A DNA stretch of 64,000 bases from Blakeslea trispora (GCA_025331445.1 JAIWNE010000038.1:62001-126000), one strand, 5' to 3'; positions 43,501-55,366 are shown, counted from the first letter of the stretch. Translations and numbers: made by a program. Notes: generated by a model not told the origin, from the letters alone.

Positions 43501-44189
43501 TGAAGGGGATCATTTGACACTTTTGACTGTCTATAATGGTTGGAAAGGAAGCAAGTTTTCAAATGCTTGGTGTTTTGATAATTATATTCAATCGCGTAGC
43601 ATGAAGCGTGCACAAGATGTTCGAAAGCAATTGCTTGGTATTATGGACAGGTAAAAAAAAATTATGATTGTAAGGATGGAAGTGATCTAACATGCCTTGT
43701 AGATATCGTCATGATATTGTATCTTGTGGAAGGAATTATACAAAAGTCTCTAGAGCCCTTGTCTCTGGTTATTTTAGAAATGCAGCCAAGAAAGATCCTC
43801 AAGAAGGTTACAAGACATTATTAGAAGGAACACCTGTTTATATCCATCCGTCAAGTGCATTATTCAATAAGGGACCTGAATGGTAAAAGAAAAACGAGGG
43901 AAGATGCGATGGTAGTATCAAATGTGTGTCTCATACTTTATCAATTAGGGTCATTTATCATGAAATTGTGTTTACATCCAAAGAGTATATGCGTGAAGTA
44001 ACAGCCATTGATCCTAAATGGTTAACTGAAGCAGCACCCACTTTCTTCCGTATTGCAGATGCCAACAAGATTTCCAAGCGTAAAAAGCAAGAAAAGATTG
44101 AACCACTTTACAATCGATATGAAAAGCCAAACGAATGGCGTCTTAGCAGAGTTAAACGCGGTGGTAGAATCAGTCAGACATTTGGTTAA
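40553..44189 (+). CDS. PRP22: DEAH-box splicing helicase Prp22/DHX8
   Basis: ATP-dependent helicase that releases spliced mRNA from the spliceosome. Five exons: 40553-40646, 40705-42074, 42128-43650, 43703-43882 and 43949-44189, with matching phases. An N-terminal helical part is followed by an RS-like segment ([10 protein letters not shown]) and an S1 RNA-binding domain ([21 protein letters not shown] to [18 protein letters not shown]). The helicase core shows motif [11 protein letters not shown], Ia [27 protein letters not shown], then [13 protein letters not shown] region [12 protein letters not shown] and [14 protein letters not shown]. The C-terminal HA2 and OB domains end with [18 protein letters not shown]. 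Exon 2 ends exactly before the [14 protein letters not shown] block. The S1 domain plus DEAH distinguishes Prp22 from Prp2/16/43. Confidence 0.97.
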
Positions 44190-44208
44190 ATAATAAAAAA
44201 AATATACT

Positions 44209-44895
44209 TTATATACGAATCATCTTTTGATTGATATAAACAAAATAATAAATAGCAGGTGCACCCGGTTTATCGTTGGGTTGATGTACTTCTACAGGCA
44301 CTTTTGTGATGGTTTTCCAATAAGCATCCTCAGCATCATCCACATAAAAGTCGCGTTCACCCGAAAAGGAAATGGAAAACCAATAGGCATTTGGTTTGGC
44401 CACTGACAACAATTCTTTTGATAAACGCTTGACTCGTGTCTGTTGATTGTCATCACCACAGGCAATGGTATCTGAAAGACTCTTGTCAATCAAGAGATCA
44501 TATTCAGGTTGAGGAAGATAGGATTCAAGTCGTTCAAGGCAGTCACCCGTGACCCAGGAGATGTTTGGATAGGCTCGCTCCTGTGTTACTTGCTTCATAT
44601 ATTGAATCACGTTGGCTGCATAATCCACATTTAGGATCTGATTGGCGTGTCCATCATCCGCTATCTGGAAAGCCAATTCTGAATTACCACAGCCTATCTT
44701 GTTGTTGGTCTTTACTGTTTTGTATGTCATGAATAACTTACCTAAATGAAGTATGGTGTGGTGTGGTTGAATGTAAGGTGCAATAACATCTTTTATATGA
44801 TTCCATGTCAATAACCATTCAAAATGTCTTTCTTGTTCAAATCTTGATTCCCAATAAGCTTTTTGATCAAAGGGTACAGCATTCAGTTTTGTCAT
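44209..44895 (-). CDS. Class I SAM methyltransferase, EEF1A-KMT4/METTL13-like
   Basis: 212 residues from two exons on the minus strand, 44895-44742 and 44693-44209. The opening (AYWESRFEQERHFEWLLTWNHIKDVIAPYI) with a Y-W-x2-R-x4-FEW pattern is typical of the small methyltransferases that modify eEF1A lysines. Motif I is rebuilt over the intron as ILHLGCGNSELAFQI. Then follow NVDYAANVIQYM (motif II), WVTGDC, and YDLLIDKSLSDTIACGDD (motif IV, DKGTLD-like). The end is a β-strand region, VYINQKMIRI. Substrate assignment to eEF1A is inference from family. Its stop lies 19 bp from the PRP22 stop, so the two 3' UTRs must overlap, and its start lies 36 bp from the stop of the CZIB gene. Confidence 0.85.
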   Translation of the reverse strand: MTKLNAVPFDQKAYWESRFEQERHFEWLLTWNHIKDVIAPYIQPHHTILHLGKLFMTYKTVKTNNKIGCGNSELAFQIADDGHANQILNVDYAANVIQYMKQVTQERAYPNISWVTGDCLERLESYLPQPEYDLLIDKSLSDTIACGDDNQQTRVKRLSKELLSVAKPNAYWFSISFSGERDFYVDDAEDAYWKTITKVPVEVHQPNDKPGAPAIYYFVYINQKMIRI

Positions 44896-44931
44896 GACAA
44901 CAAATGGGCGAAAAAAAACAGTTTTTTTTTA

Positions 44932-45748
44932 TTATTTTTCTTTTTTAAATTCAACTTCAATATTGTTAATGCCAACAGGTTCACCGGACTAAAAGGGAAA
45001 ATGGTTACCAAAAAGAAACCCATGCCTATTTTCGGGATTTCTTACCTTTTCATCATATTCAACCCATTCTTTCTCTGTCAAATCAACATCTTCAAAGACA
45101 GTACCGGATTCAGCACCTTTACAAGTCCAGGATTCCTATAGAACACATATCAGTTTCTTCCCCTCCTCTTTCATTTATGTCTATAGCTTACTCTAGGATC
45201 AAAATCAATCAACTCTAATCCTCGACAATCAAATTGAGCGATTTGTTGAAATTTGCTGTTGTTGTCAATATCGTATTTCTTTAATTTGAAAGAAGGCTCA
45301 AATTCTATATATAAAAAAAAGAGGGTTATAATCTCTGTAAAATGATTCAAGTTATTTCTTCTTTTTTTACGTGCAGACATGTCACGCTTACAAAACTTGC
45401 AGCGCATGACCAAGTTGGCAGTACCGCGAGAAGAGTTCATGTCATACGTGTCCTAGATTTTCTAATCAGTCCAGTTCTTTTGTCATGTGTTTCTTGTTTA
45501 CCTGTTGATTAAACGAGATCCAACTTTCGTCTACTTCATGACAACTGGTACATTCAATCTTATGCAAGAAATCAATCAAAAGCTTACAGTAACATCTTTA
45601 TTATTTTACCTTGAAATACCATTCAAAATCCTCTACAGGAGCAAGATCAGTGACGTTCTCGAGATCTGCTTTCAAGTACAAGCCAAGTTTCTATACAGTA
45701 TCATGAGCTTTTGGTACTGTTTGTATAAGAACAATAACTTACAACCAT
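44932..45748 (-). CDS. CXXC-motif zinc-binding protein (CZIB/C1orf123, DUF866)
   Basis: A protein of about 160 residues from seven small exons on the minus strand, the first coding only Met-Val (ATG at 45748-45746, donor right after). The assembled protein reads KLGLYLKADLENVTDLAPVEDFEWYFK, then CTSCHEVDESWISFNQ (first CxxC), MNSSRGTANLVMRCKFCKRD (second CxxC), QFDCRGLELIDFDPR and ESWTCKGAESGTVFEDVDL with KEWVEYDEK. This order matches the UPF0587 family exactly. The two CxxC pairs form the zinc site. The human protein is linked to copper-chaperone and redox roles, and the function in fungi is open. The boundaries of internal exons were read by splice consensus. The alternative long reading without splicing in the middle is clearly intron. 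Confidence 0.88.
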
Positions 45749-46591
45749 AATTTAAGTAAAAAGAAAAATAGAAAGAAAAAACGGGAAAGACTACATGTTC
45801 AAAAAAATAAAAGCGTGGCTCGGAGAACCACAATACATTTCGAGAAATTCAAAAGAGATGCTTTTTAATGTGTATGAATAACACCTGAATAGATGGCTGT
45901 TATATGAGTAAAATCAATATTTTGAGAGCATCATTAGATAAAAGGAAATGAGTATAACACGCAATGAATAAATACATAAGAAATAGAAAGACATTGACAA
46001 CAAGACTCTTGGAATTCCACCTTTGAAACACACTTGTTTGTTATGCCTAGTACAAGTGGACTTGTCACATCTTATCTTAAACCAGCCAAACTAGAGTAAG
46101 AAAATAAGCGTGATATTGAACTGTTTAACATTATTATCATTAGGTTCTTTAAAGAGCTATGTACAATAGCAGAAGAGAAAGACAAACAATATTGCGTCAA
46201 AACCGAAAATGAATCATAGACAATCAAGTTATTCTTGTTCAAAGAAAGCGTTTGATGTTTCCCTGTCACAATATAGAAGACATTCGTTAACAACCACCAA
46301 AAAAGGGGGAAATCCTCAGTGAAAAGAATTTCCTGTTGTGAAAGAACTATAACAGCTATTCTCTGATAAAAACCTAAGAATGCCTTGCAATAGATATGAA
46401 GCAAGAAAAGTCTCATCTCGAAAGAAAAAAAAAAAAGAAAAGTACGTCGGAGATTGAAATAAACCTAGTGTTATCAACTCCCCCCCCCATCCATCCTCCT
46501 CTCTCTCTCTTTCTCTTTCTTTTAAATCAAAAAGGTAAAACCATCCATCCATCCATCTATCAATTATTGACACAGTTTTTCTATAGCTAAC
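45749..46591. promoter_or_regulatory. Divergent intergenic region with RPL31 promoter and 5' UTR intron
   Basis: The right 100 bp hold a C-run and a long CT tract (about 46490-46524), then GTAAAACC...TTTTCTATAG just upstream of the RPL31 ATG. This looks like a 5' UTR intron of about 55 nt, as usual in ribosomal protein genes. Further left nothing is recognisable. Confidence 0.55.
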
Positions 46592-47226
46592 ATGGCCAAG
46601 GACCAAAAGACCACCCAAAAGCGTTCCACCCTCGCTGATGTCGTCACTCGTGAATACACCATTCACTTGCACAAGCTTGTCTTTGGCCGCTCTTTGAGAA
46701 AGCGTTCTCCTCACGCTGTCAAGGCCATCAAGGCTTTCGCTGAAAAGGCCATGGGTACCAAGGATGTCCGTCTTGACCCCTCTTTGAACAAGGCTATCTG
46801 GTCTCGTGGTGTCAAGCACCACAACCACCGTATCCGTGTTCGTATCGCCCGTAAGCGTAACGACGATGAAGATGCTAAGGAAAAGTTGTACTCTTATGTC
46901 ACCTATGTTCCTGTTGCTGAATTCAAGGGTAAGTTGAGTTTTTTCTCAAGATTTACTTCTAGCAATCCATATCGCTGCGATTCCGTGTAGTTCTTCTTTT
47001 TAATTGAGGTCTTTGTTTTTCACCCATGGGTTGTAAAAATCCTCTATAAAGAAGAACTTCCGGCCAGTTTGTGAGCGCAAGAGGTTGGAGTTGTAAAATC
47101 ACCATATTGACCAAGTTGCTTTATCGCCTTGGTTGACTCCTATCTATGAACGCGGCAAAAATCAACTAAAAAAATTATCAATATTCTATAGGTCTCCAAA
47201 CTGAAGTTGTTGAAGATGAAAACTAA
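46592..47226 (+). CDS. RPL31: 60S ribosomal protein L31 (eL31)
   Basis: 123 residues from two exons, 46592-46928 and 47192-47226. It contains [54 protein letters not shown] and [24 protein letters not shown], the full eL31 core lying at the exit tunnel rim. The final exon adds only [10 protein letters not shown]. Codons are strongly biased to C-ending forms (GTC, ATC, AAG), as expected for a highly expressed gene and unlike neighbouring genes. The 263-nt intron near the 3' end is long for this genome and folds strongly. Confidence 0.97.
46929..47191 (+). other. Structured intron of RPL31, possible host of a small RNA
   Basis: A perfect 10-bp stem GTTCTTCTTT/AAAGAAGAAC (46990-46999 with 47048-47057) encloses further nested pairings (GAGG/CCTC, TTTTT/AAAAA, ACCC/GGGT). 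A second stem ACCAAG/CTTGGT is at 47110-47133. No clear box C/D pair was found and the H/ACA boxes are not convincing, so the function is open. Confidence 0.45.
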
Positions 47227-47303
47227 AAAAGCTATTTTTTTTTACACTGAAATAAATATCATTTTTTATAATACTTTATTTTAATTTGAATTCAATATTC
47301 TCT

Positions 47304-49324
47304 CTATAAAGAAGTGGGTGGTGGTGGTGTTGATGTAGAAGTGTTGTTTGTATCTGAATTACCTGATGAAAGTTGATAGAGTAATGGAAGCATAGAAGGA
47401 TTGGTTTTGGTTAAAGAATCTAATAAACCAGGATTACCATTTGCTATTGTACTTATTAAGGCAGCTATACTAGGTTGTTGTTGTTGTTGTGGAGGTGATA
47501 CAGTGATAGGAGAAGATGGTATGTGTGAAGGAGACTGATTCAATCCGTTCATTAAGGTAGCTATTAATTGAGGTATGGTAGGCTGTGATGGTGGTGTAGA
47601 GGAAGCTGTTTGTGGTGATGATACAATAGCTTGTTGCGATACAGGTGGGTAGTATGGATTGGCAGCTGGTAAAGGATTAGGCTGGATCATGCTATAGATG
47701 GCACTGAGTGTGTTTGTATCCAATTGAATAGGTTGTGTTGTAGTAGCAGGTGTATTTGCTGTTGTATAAGGTGATGATGTAGCAGGCACTTGGTTATACT
47801 GAGTTGCAGGTTGATAAGAAGGCACATAGGCCTGTTGTTGTTGTGGTGGTTGTTGTTGTGGTTGTTGTGGTTGTTGTGGTTGTTGTGGTTGTTGTGGTTG
47901 TTGTGGTGGTGGTAGATGGTGTGGCTGATAGTGTTGCTGTGGTTGGTAAGATGAATGTTGATATGACTGTCTTGGTGGTCGATAAGAAGAAGAAGTATTA
48001 GAAGAAGAAGAAGGTGGTTGAATAGGATAGGTACGTTGAATGATATTGACTGCCTCTAAAGGTGTGATACTATCATATTCTATAGGCGAATAAGTAAACA
48101 AACTAATAAAATCCAATCTGTTATTTACCATCATATCTAACACCACTTCCTCCTTGACCATTAGGTGCAAACACCTGAAGATGAACTCTGCTCTTTTTTA
48201 GATTGTTTCGATCAATCATGATAATAGCTTTTACACCCTCAAGTACCAACTGCTTTACAATCTCACTACGGTTCACAGCAGAGTATTGAATGACAGCAGA
48301 AGCAGTTCGTACTTGATACTGTTGAAAGACAGACTCAACATAAGTCATGAAATGATGATAAGTACTACCCCATCCAATGATCTGTACTGTGGGCACAGCA
48401 TAGCCTGTACGGAATGGAATTAACCGTGTACTGCTTGAGTTGTCTGTGGGCTTTCTAGGGTTACTCAGACTATTACTATTACTATTACTATTATGATTAT
48501 TATCAACATTGTATCTCTCTTTAGGTCGGCGTAATTCATGTTGAGGTAGTGTACGGCTACGAACCGATCTGTTGGCGGGTGTGCCACTATTTCTTCTCTT
48601 TAGGTTACGACGTGCCATGGGTGGTGAAGGTGTAGGGTCTGATAGATTATCTTCTGTAGTTTCTTTTGCACGTGCAAAATAAGGCTTTCGTTTACAGATC
48701 TCCAAGTCTAAAGAAGTGGTTTCAGTTGTCAGGTCATCTCACTTGGTTCCTGATCTTACCTAGTGTCACACCATGAAGAATATTGCCATTCTCTGCCTCT
48801 ACAGCACGAGCACAGGCAGAGGGTTCTTCAAAGTGAACAAATCCAAAAGAATCCTTTTGAACTACTTCAATTACTTCCCCATACCTACTAAAATACTGGA
48901 GAACATCATGTTTCGTTGCATTTCTAGGAAACTGACGCACCAACATTCGAGACTCAGGTTTGACTGTGCTCCAGTCAATCTCCTTTTTAGATAGAATCTG
49001 AGCTGGCACATCACTACTATTATTTAAATATCTTTCTTGCTGTTGCTGAGGTTGACGATGACCCTTCTTAGAAAGTAAAGAGTACTCATCAAACTCATCC
49101 AGTTCTTCTTTAGGACTCAGTACATCATCATAAGAGACAGGTTGTCTAGCAGGCAATATAGGTTCTTGCAAAGAGGGTTTAATGGGAGAGGAGAGAGGTT
49201 TCAGATCATTATTATCCTTATTATTGTTTGCAAATAAAGCTGAGAAAAAGTCATCTACCACAGATGGCTTTGTAGTGTCATTACTACTCATTGTGTGTTC
49301 ACTTTTGGCTGATTCTGTCATCAT
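47304..49324 (-). CDS. NAB3: Nab3-like RNA-binding protein
   Basis: 639 residues from three exons on the minus strand, 49324-48760, 48707-48129 and 48079-47304. After an acidic, Ser/Gln-rich N-terminus there is one RRM: SRMLVRQFPRNATKHDVLQYF, VVQKDSFGFVHFEEP and, across the intron, GVTLDLEICKRKPYF. A Ser/Asn-rich linker leads to a conserved domain (VPTVQIIGWGSTYHHFMTYVESVF, VKQLVLEGVKAIIMIDR, EYDSITPLEAVNIIQ) that parallels the region after the RRM in yeast Nab3. The C-terminus is Pro/Gln-rich and ends in hydrophobic repeats (IPQLIATLMNGL, IAALISTIANGNPGLLDSL) like the Nab3 assembly domain. Nab3 acts with Nrd1 and Sen1 in termination and decay of non-coding transcripts. The assignment rests on domain order and needs a search. 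Confidence 0.72.
47834..47930 (-). repeat. Gln-Pro coding tandem repeat in the Nab3-like gene
   Basis: Repeats of TTGTTGTGG (plus strand) encode (QQP)n on the minus strand. The plus strand shows a long poly-Val shadow frame. Confidence 0.85.
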
Positions 49325-51832
49325 GTCCTTTTTTTTTCTTAACTTATTAGTTTGTTAAAAAAGTGTGTGTGTATGTGTGTGTATATATATGTGTGTGTGG
49401 GGAGGGAGGGTGTGAGGGATAAAAGAGTAAGTTGTGTACAGGTGTGAATAATACTGGACAAAGAAAGAAACTTTTTTTTTTTGCTCTAAAGCCTTGGGTT
49501 TTCTTACTATTGAATGACAACGAATAGTATGGTAAGAAATGTAAAAGAAAAAGAAAAAGAAAAAGAAAAAAAAATTTATATGCTAATGATAACCCCGCAC
49601 GTGACGCAATCAAATGACGCTGCAAAAGGAAAAGGAAGTTTTTATACACTCTTTTTTCAGACTAAATGTTGCCTTGTTTCAATTTTGTGAATCTGGATAG
49701 AACTATGGCACTATTTTGACTGCTTATCATCTAGTATATTAGCTTATTACTCTTCTTGAAGAACAAAATGTCAGTCATATCTTGCATTCCAACAATATAA
49801 ACAAAATGCAGGTTTATTTCTAGAATGAATATTGTTGAAATGGATTAGAGCCAAAAATATATAATCTGCGTTTATTTCAAATATGTGCCTTCTGTTTATA
49901 CAATGACTGAGTAGCAATCTTTGATTACACTGAGTATAGTGTATTATTGGTGCTCTAATCCAACTGATACTATTAGCTTGTTGATTAAAAGAGATCATTT
50001 CTCTGATCCTTTAGAATGCATCATGACTGATGTTTTTATATGAAAGAATTCGGCTTATTAAAAGGAGAAGAGAGAAGGGGGGGGGGTTTCTTACAATAAA
50101 AAAGCAACTACTAAATCAAGCCACTTGAGCCTAGCCAATTTGCTCATTGATTTACAACAATAAAAAAAATAAACTAGGCATTTGATTGTTCTTTCCAACC
50201 CAAAATATCAGCATTATGAGCTGTATAATAAGATGAAGTCTGATTTGCCTATTTCATACACACACACCTTAGAGTGAATCCACTTTGTCTAGAATGCTTT
50301 TCTTGTTTAATAAAATACCTGAAAAGCAATACATCAATATCACCTTGCTAAGAAAAGATAGATCAATGTATTTGGCACTCTTCCCCCCACCCACAGAGCA
50401 GATCAGAAACCAATGATTGCTTCCAAGCAGAATAAGCAATAAACAACAACAACAAAAAGTCGTCTCGACAAGTATTCTTTTGTTCTATAGAAATATGAAA
50501 GCAGAGCATGTATAAAAACAAAAAAAGAGGGCCATGTTTGACAAATGAAGCAATCAAATAACCAAAACTAGTATTTTTGAGAGGAGTTTAGCTGTCAAAA
50601 AAAAACAGAGAAAGGGCTGTCTGTTCAGTAAACCAATAAATCACACAGCAAGTCATACTCATCCTAAAGCAACCAAATGAAACGAGAAACACTGTGCCGG
50701 ATGTAGCACAAACAACAAACAGTTTCACCTGAAACACGGTAAATGCATAACAATGAATCTTCTAGTAAACAATGTTGTGCTAAAGAAAAACAGTAAAGAG
50801 ATCTATCTTCATTGAGATTAAGCTGTCAAGTGCCTAAATTACATTAGGAAACAAGATCCCATCTTTATCTTATCTTTCTGACTCTTTGACCCTAACACAG
50901 ATGGACTCCCATCTCATATACTGGTTGTTTTAACTCTTTTTGTTTGAAATAAAGCTATACGCCTTAACAAGACTGAGGTAGCTTTAGGTTACTGTATTAA
51001 AGAGAGAGAGAGAGCTTCACTTGAAGTCTTGATTTAGATGGTTTAGACATGCGCTTATTTTTTTTTGTATATTACAAGCAATATAACACAAAATAGCTAA
51101 ATCAAAGAAAAATCTCCCAGGTTTATCTGTTGCCTATTTTATATACTTGTCTTCTCACTTATTCTCTAGTTGCTTGATTCAATACTCAACAGGATTCAAA
51201 TGCTATCCCAAAGATAGAAGAAGAAGGGGGAGGAGGGGGGAGCAAAATAAAACGTGGCTGTAAATAATCATATCTACACAGCCTCCCCCCTCTTTGTCAT
51301 CGCTTTTGTTTTCTTTCCTTATTCAATAGGCGTGCGATATTTATAGGCGTTTTACCAATGTCAAAAAACAGTTTTGAGTTGTGGCTGTTCCTGTATTACT
51401 TGTGACCATGCTTCTTTGGATGAAAGATGTCAAAACCAGTTTGTATTGGCAACCCTTCTTCTTAACTCATAAAGAAGACTGTATACATATCATTATGCTT
51501 GCTTAAAAAAAACCAATAGAGATATCGTTAGAATGGCTTACTTTGATCACCAAGCTTTAATGATCACCAACGGTCTTTTTTTTAAGCTTGTGCTACCTTG
51601 TTAAACACACCATCTTTTTGAAGGGACTTTCTTCCTACCGAGAAAATGAGCTTTATAAAGAAATAAGTGAGGATCCTTAGTACAGGAAGTGATACAAGGT
51701 TTTGGCTCGAAAACTATATGTACCACATCAACCCAAAACTCATGCTCTCTCTTTTTTTTGTTTTCTTGATTCTCCCTTCTTTCTCTCTAAAAAGTCTCTC
51801 TCTCTCTTTCTTTCTTCTTACACGATCAAGCA
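49325..51832. other. Long gene-poor region (2.5 kb)
   Basis: The left end carries (GT)n/(TA)n tracts (about 49365-49400) and (AAAAG)n (about 49541-49572) in the promoter side of the Nab3-like gene. G-runs lie at about 50081-50088 and 51226-51240. CT-rich DNA at 51770-51815 precedes the kelch gene. No gene found between. Confidence 0.45.
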
Positions 51833-53852
51833 ATGAAACTTTTCTTTTGCCTGTTATATTTGACTATTGTATTTAAAGTAGATGCAATCAGACTACAATC
51901 CCGATACGGAGCGAGTAAATACCTCCCCCTCATGAAAATGTCTCATTTGCTTTCCTATTGACTTGTTTGTGTGATAGAATGTGCTTACTTGATGAATAAA
52001 GTATACTGTTTTGGAGGCTCTGGCAATACTGATATAGTGAACGATACTATTGTCATGCTCGATATCAACAAGAGTACGCCAACTTCTTCAAGCAGCTTAA
52101 TCGATCAATGGGAAATCATCAACGCTACTCGTAACGGTGCTGCCTTTGGTAAACGCGAGTTCTCTCAGGCTTTACCATTGCCTGATGGCAAAAGCTTTCT
52201 AGTTCATGGCGGTTACGATCAAAACTCAACCAGTTTAGATCAAACCATCATCTATAATGTAGAAACCAACACATGGACTGCAAAGGCCAATTATTCTGAA
52301 CCTGAAAATGGTGGTCTGCGACAAATGTAATTCTTTTCAACTATCTTCATGATCAAAGAAAAGAAAAAGAGCTCATCTTTTCTTTTTTTATATAGTTATT
52401 ATGGTACTGGAGTCTATATTGATTCCCTCAATAGTATTGGTTTTTATGGTGGTCTTCAACAGTGAGTGATAAGACTATTTCTTTGATTCCCCAACTAAAA
52501 GAAATTTGATAGGCATGTAGAAAATGGCACCAACTTTATTAGACCCGATGGTACATCCATCTCAGGCTTAACGTTTGTTAACCAAAAGAATGAATCAGTG
52601 AGTGCTGCAGGCTTTTACCACTTGACGTTGTACGATCTTACCAAAAATGTAAATAAGACCATAAAACCATTCATAAAGTGAAACCTATGATTGACTCCTG
52701 TTCTATTTATATAGACCTGGAGTAGACCTGAACAGACAAATGTACCCTTTGCTTACTCCAACACTCAATCTGCTACCTACATTCCATCCAGCAAGAAAAT
52801 CTATTACTTTGGTGGCATGTTTTTTGACACAACTGATTTCAGACTGCATTACTATGATATGAACTGTATCTTTACTTATGATACTGTGTCTAGTGCTTGG
52901 AAGAATGTGTGTTCTAACAGTAGTGAATATCCTACTTCTAGAAATCTACACTCAACCACTTTATGTAAGTGAAAATTGGAGACAGAAAAAAAAAGGGAAA
53001 TATCAAACAACTCACTCTGCTCTTTTTTTTTTTAAGTGTCTGATGAATACACGATTCTTTTGTATGGAGGAAGTGATGATACCTTTATCCCTGTGGCAGA
53101 TTATTGTTATACCTTGAACACTCAAACAAATCAATGGAGACGTCATTACCTGCTTGAACCAACAGGTGCATCTGCTCAAAGAGCCTATCATTCAGGTAGA
53201 TCAGTTGAATCATTACTGTTTTTTTTCGGCATAAGCTAACTTTTGTCTTCTTCTTTTCGGGGGGAATAATTTAGCTGTCTTGATAGATAACTCTACATTG
53301 GGTATCTTCTTTGGTGTAGATAGAACTGGCTATGCTACGAATGAACTTCTTTTTCTTAATGTTGGGGATATTGATCATCTCTCTTTTGCCGATACCTATC
53401 CTATCATCAATAACATTAGCCAGCCAATCAATACCAAGCCTAATAACAATACTGCCATCGCTATTGGTGTGGGTGTAGCATGCGTAAGTTTTTCTTATAT
53501 ATAAAGATGACCAGCTTACTAAAGATGATTTTAATAGGGTGTATCTGCCATCCTAGTAGCTGCCATCTTTTATTTCCTGCGAAAAAGAAAGCAAAAGTCC
53601 CAAACTTCAGCTATCCAAGAATCAAATAATACACATCCACAAACAGAGATGCTTGAAGTGGATTGGGATAAAATCGATGGGCAATTCCACCATCAGGCCT
53701 CACTTCCACACCAACTTAGTCCACCAAGCCATCATTCACCCATCACAACACAGGTACCTAATGAAGCTTATTCGCCTGGACTTTCTGAGCCATCCACAAT
53801 ACACGTAGGCTCATCTGGAAACATGCCTATAAAACCAGATGTAGGCCATTGA
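51833..53852 (+). CDS. Membrane-anchored kelch-repeat protein
   Basis: About nine exons encode a signal peptide (MKLFFCLLYLTIVFKVDA), a kelch β-propeller and a C-terminal anchor. Blade motifs include KVYCFGGSGNTD, KSFLVHGGYDQN, SIGFYGGLQH, KIYYFGGMFFD, TILLYGGSDDTF and LGIFFGVDRTG, with Trp residues in QWEIINA, TWTAKANY, AWKNVCSN and QWRRHYL. After TYPIINNISQPIN, a transmembrane helix is rebuilt over an intron as AIAIGVGVACGVSAILVAAIFYFL followed by RKRK, then a cytosolic His/Pro/Ser-rich tail ending KPDVGH. The same exon logic as 20341-21980 marks the two as paralogues. The function is unknown; attractin-like cell-surface roles are a guess. Confidence 0.82.
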
Positions 53853-54605
53853 TGATAAGAAGAGAAATTTACCTTTCATCTTTTTCTACCCTTCTATCCT
53901 TCTTTTGTTTACCTCATGTACTATACTATATTTCTTATTATTATTAAAATCAGTTATCACTCTCTTTTATCTATTTTATGTTCTGAAACAAGAGACACCT
54001 ATTTCAGTTGTGTACACATAGACCATGATGTTAGTATGAACGCCAGTGTAGTTTATAGTACCACAATCAAAAGACGAGAGAGAGGGGGGAGGTCAATAAA
54101 CAAACTGAATGTATAGACGTATTGGGTTAGACAGCTAGCATACACATACTATCACTGTACTGAATGAATATCAAACAAACAAATAAACAAATAAGCAGAG
54201 CATAATCAGTAAATGTTGATATTCATGCACAATCCGATTTAGTGTCATCGTTTTAACAATCAAGCACATTGATTGGTGGAGACATAAAAAAAAAAGTAAC
54301 TGAAGAGTGTCCTTTATTTTCTTTGTTGAGTAACTGATACACACATGTATATATAAAGCACAGACTTCCTTCCAAGTCTATATCCCTGCCTCTGTTTTGT
54401 TTTCTCGGGAATAATCTCGGTCAATTCCAATACCAGCAGTAGCAGCAGCAACAATGATAGCATGCTATGTATTCAGATAAAAAAAAAACTTGATTTGCAT
54501 GTATTTCACTAAACTTTCTTAAAAAATAAAAAGTCCGCTTCACTTTTTTTTTGTTTGGTTTTCGTTTATGTAAAGTGTTGTTTCTTTTGTCTTATAAAAA
54601 GCAAA
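53853..54605. other. Intergenic region between kelch and SVP26 genes
   Basis: AT-rich promoter and terminator DNA. A short TATATAA lies at about 54350-54356. No gene recognised. Confidence 0.4.
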
Positions 54606-55366
54606 ATGTTGAGCATTTTACACTTGGTTGCTTATGGTGCAACTGGACTTGCCTTTTGTTTTGGCATCTTTAGTTTAGGTAATCTTGACATTACGCGAAG
54701 GTTGATTATGACTAAACTAGTGTCAATAAACAGCATGTGGACTTTATTACCTTGCTGAATTGGTTGAAAAAAAAAATCGCCCGACCTTTGCTTACCTCTC
54801 TAACAAACTACTGGTTTTTTTTTCTATAGGTTGAAGAATACTCTGTCTATACCAAAAAGATCATTAAATCCATGACAATCGTAAGTTGTGTTGTTTCAAA
54901 CTCAAATGAAAGCGAGAGATATAATTGTTAAAAAGAAAAGGATGAACTGGGATAGTTTGTGATTGTGTTGCATGTCTTGTTATGGATATTTGATCGACTT
55001 CCTTTCTTTTCGCTTGCCTTCTCAGCTGGATGTCATTTAGTCTACAGCTTAAATTTACGTACCTTCCCATTCATTCGACTCTCCAGTTTACCATTTATTT
55101 CTAGTTGCTGTAAAGAAAAGAAAACAAGATGATATTTTTCATTGATCAGCTAAAAAAAAAAAATGATCATAGTGCTTGTGTTTGTAGATCATTTTATTTG
55201 GTTCAAGTATTTCACGGTTCATTATCGTCCCTTTATGGATATTGCTGCCTTCTTTGGCTTATGTGTCTGGCTTGTCCCTTTTGCTTATTTCATCAGCCTA
55301 AGCGCCAATGATAATGCATTACCTACAAGTGGAGGTAAACTATCTTTAGCAGACAAAAAGAAGTGA
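54606..55366 (+). CDS. SVP26: Svp26/TEX261 family membrane protein (COPII cargo adaptor)
   Basis: Early-secretory-pathway membrane protein that loads glycosyltransferases into COPII vesicles in yeast. About five exons assemble to MLSILHLVAYGATGLAFCFG, then CGLYYLAELVEEYSVYTKK, FVIVLHVLLWIFDRLPFFSL, HLVYSLNLRTFPFIRLSSLPF, and HFIWFKYFTVHYRPFMDIAAFFGLCVWLVPFAYFISLSANDNALP, the conserved family core with four to five membrane spans. As read, it stops with DKKK and TGA at 55364-55366. The next base frame continues with a family-like tail (see the following entry), so this stop may be a one-base lesion. Introns are GT-AG and 55-100 nt. It converges with DPH6. Confidence 0.82.

Noticed and set aside
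44694..44741. Open reading through the methyltransferase intron
   Set aside because: Splicing GTAAGT...GATAG restores motif I as LGCGNSEL; the unspliced version inserts 16 residues into the SAM-binding loop.
47804..48001. Poly-Val plus-strand frame
   Set aside because: It is the shadow of the Gln-Pro repeat of the Nab3-like gene.
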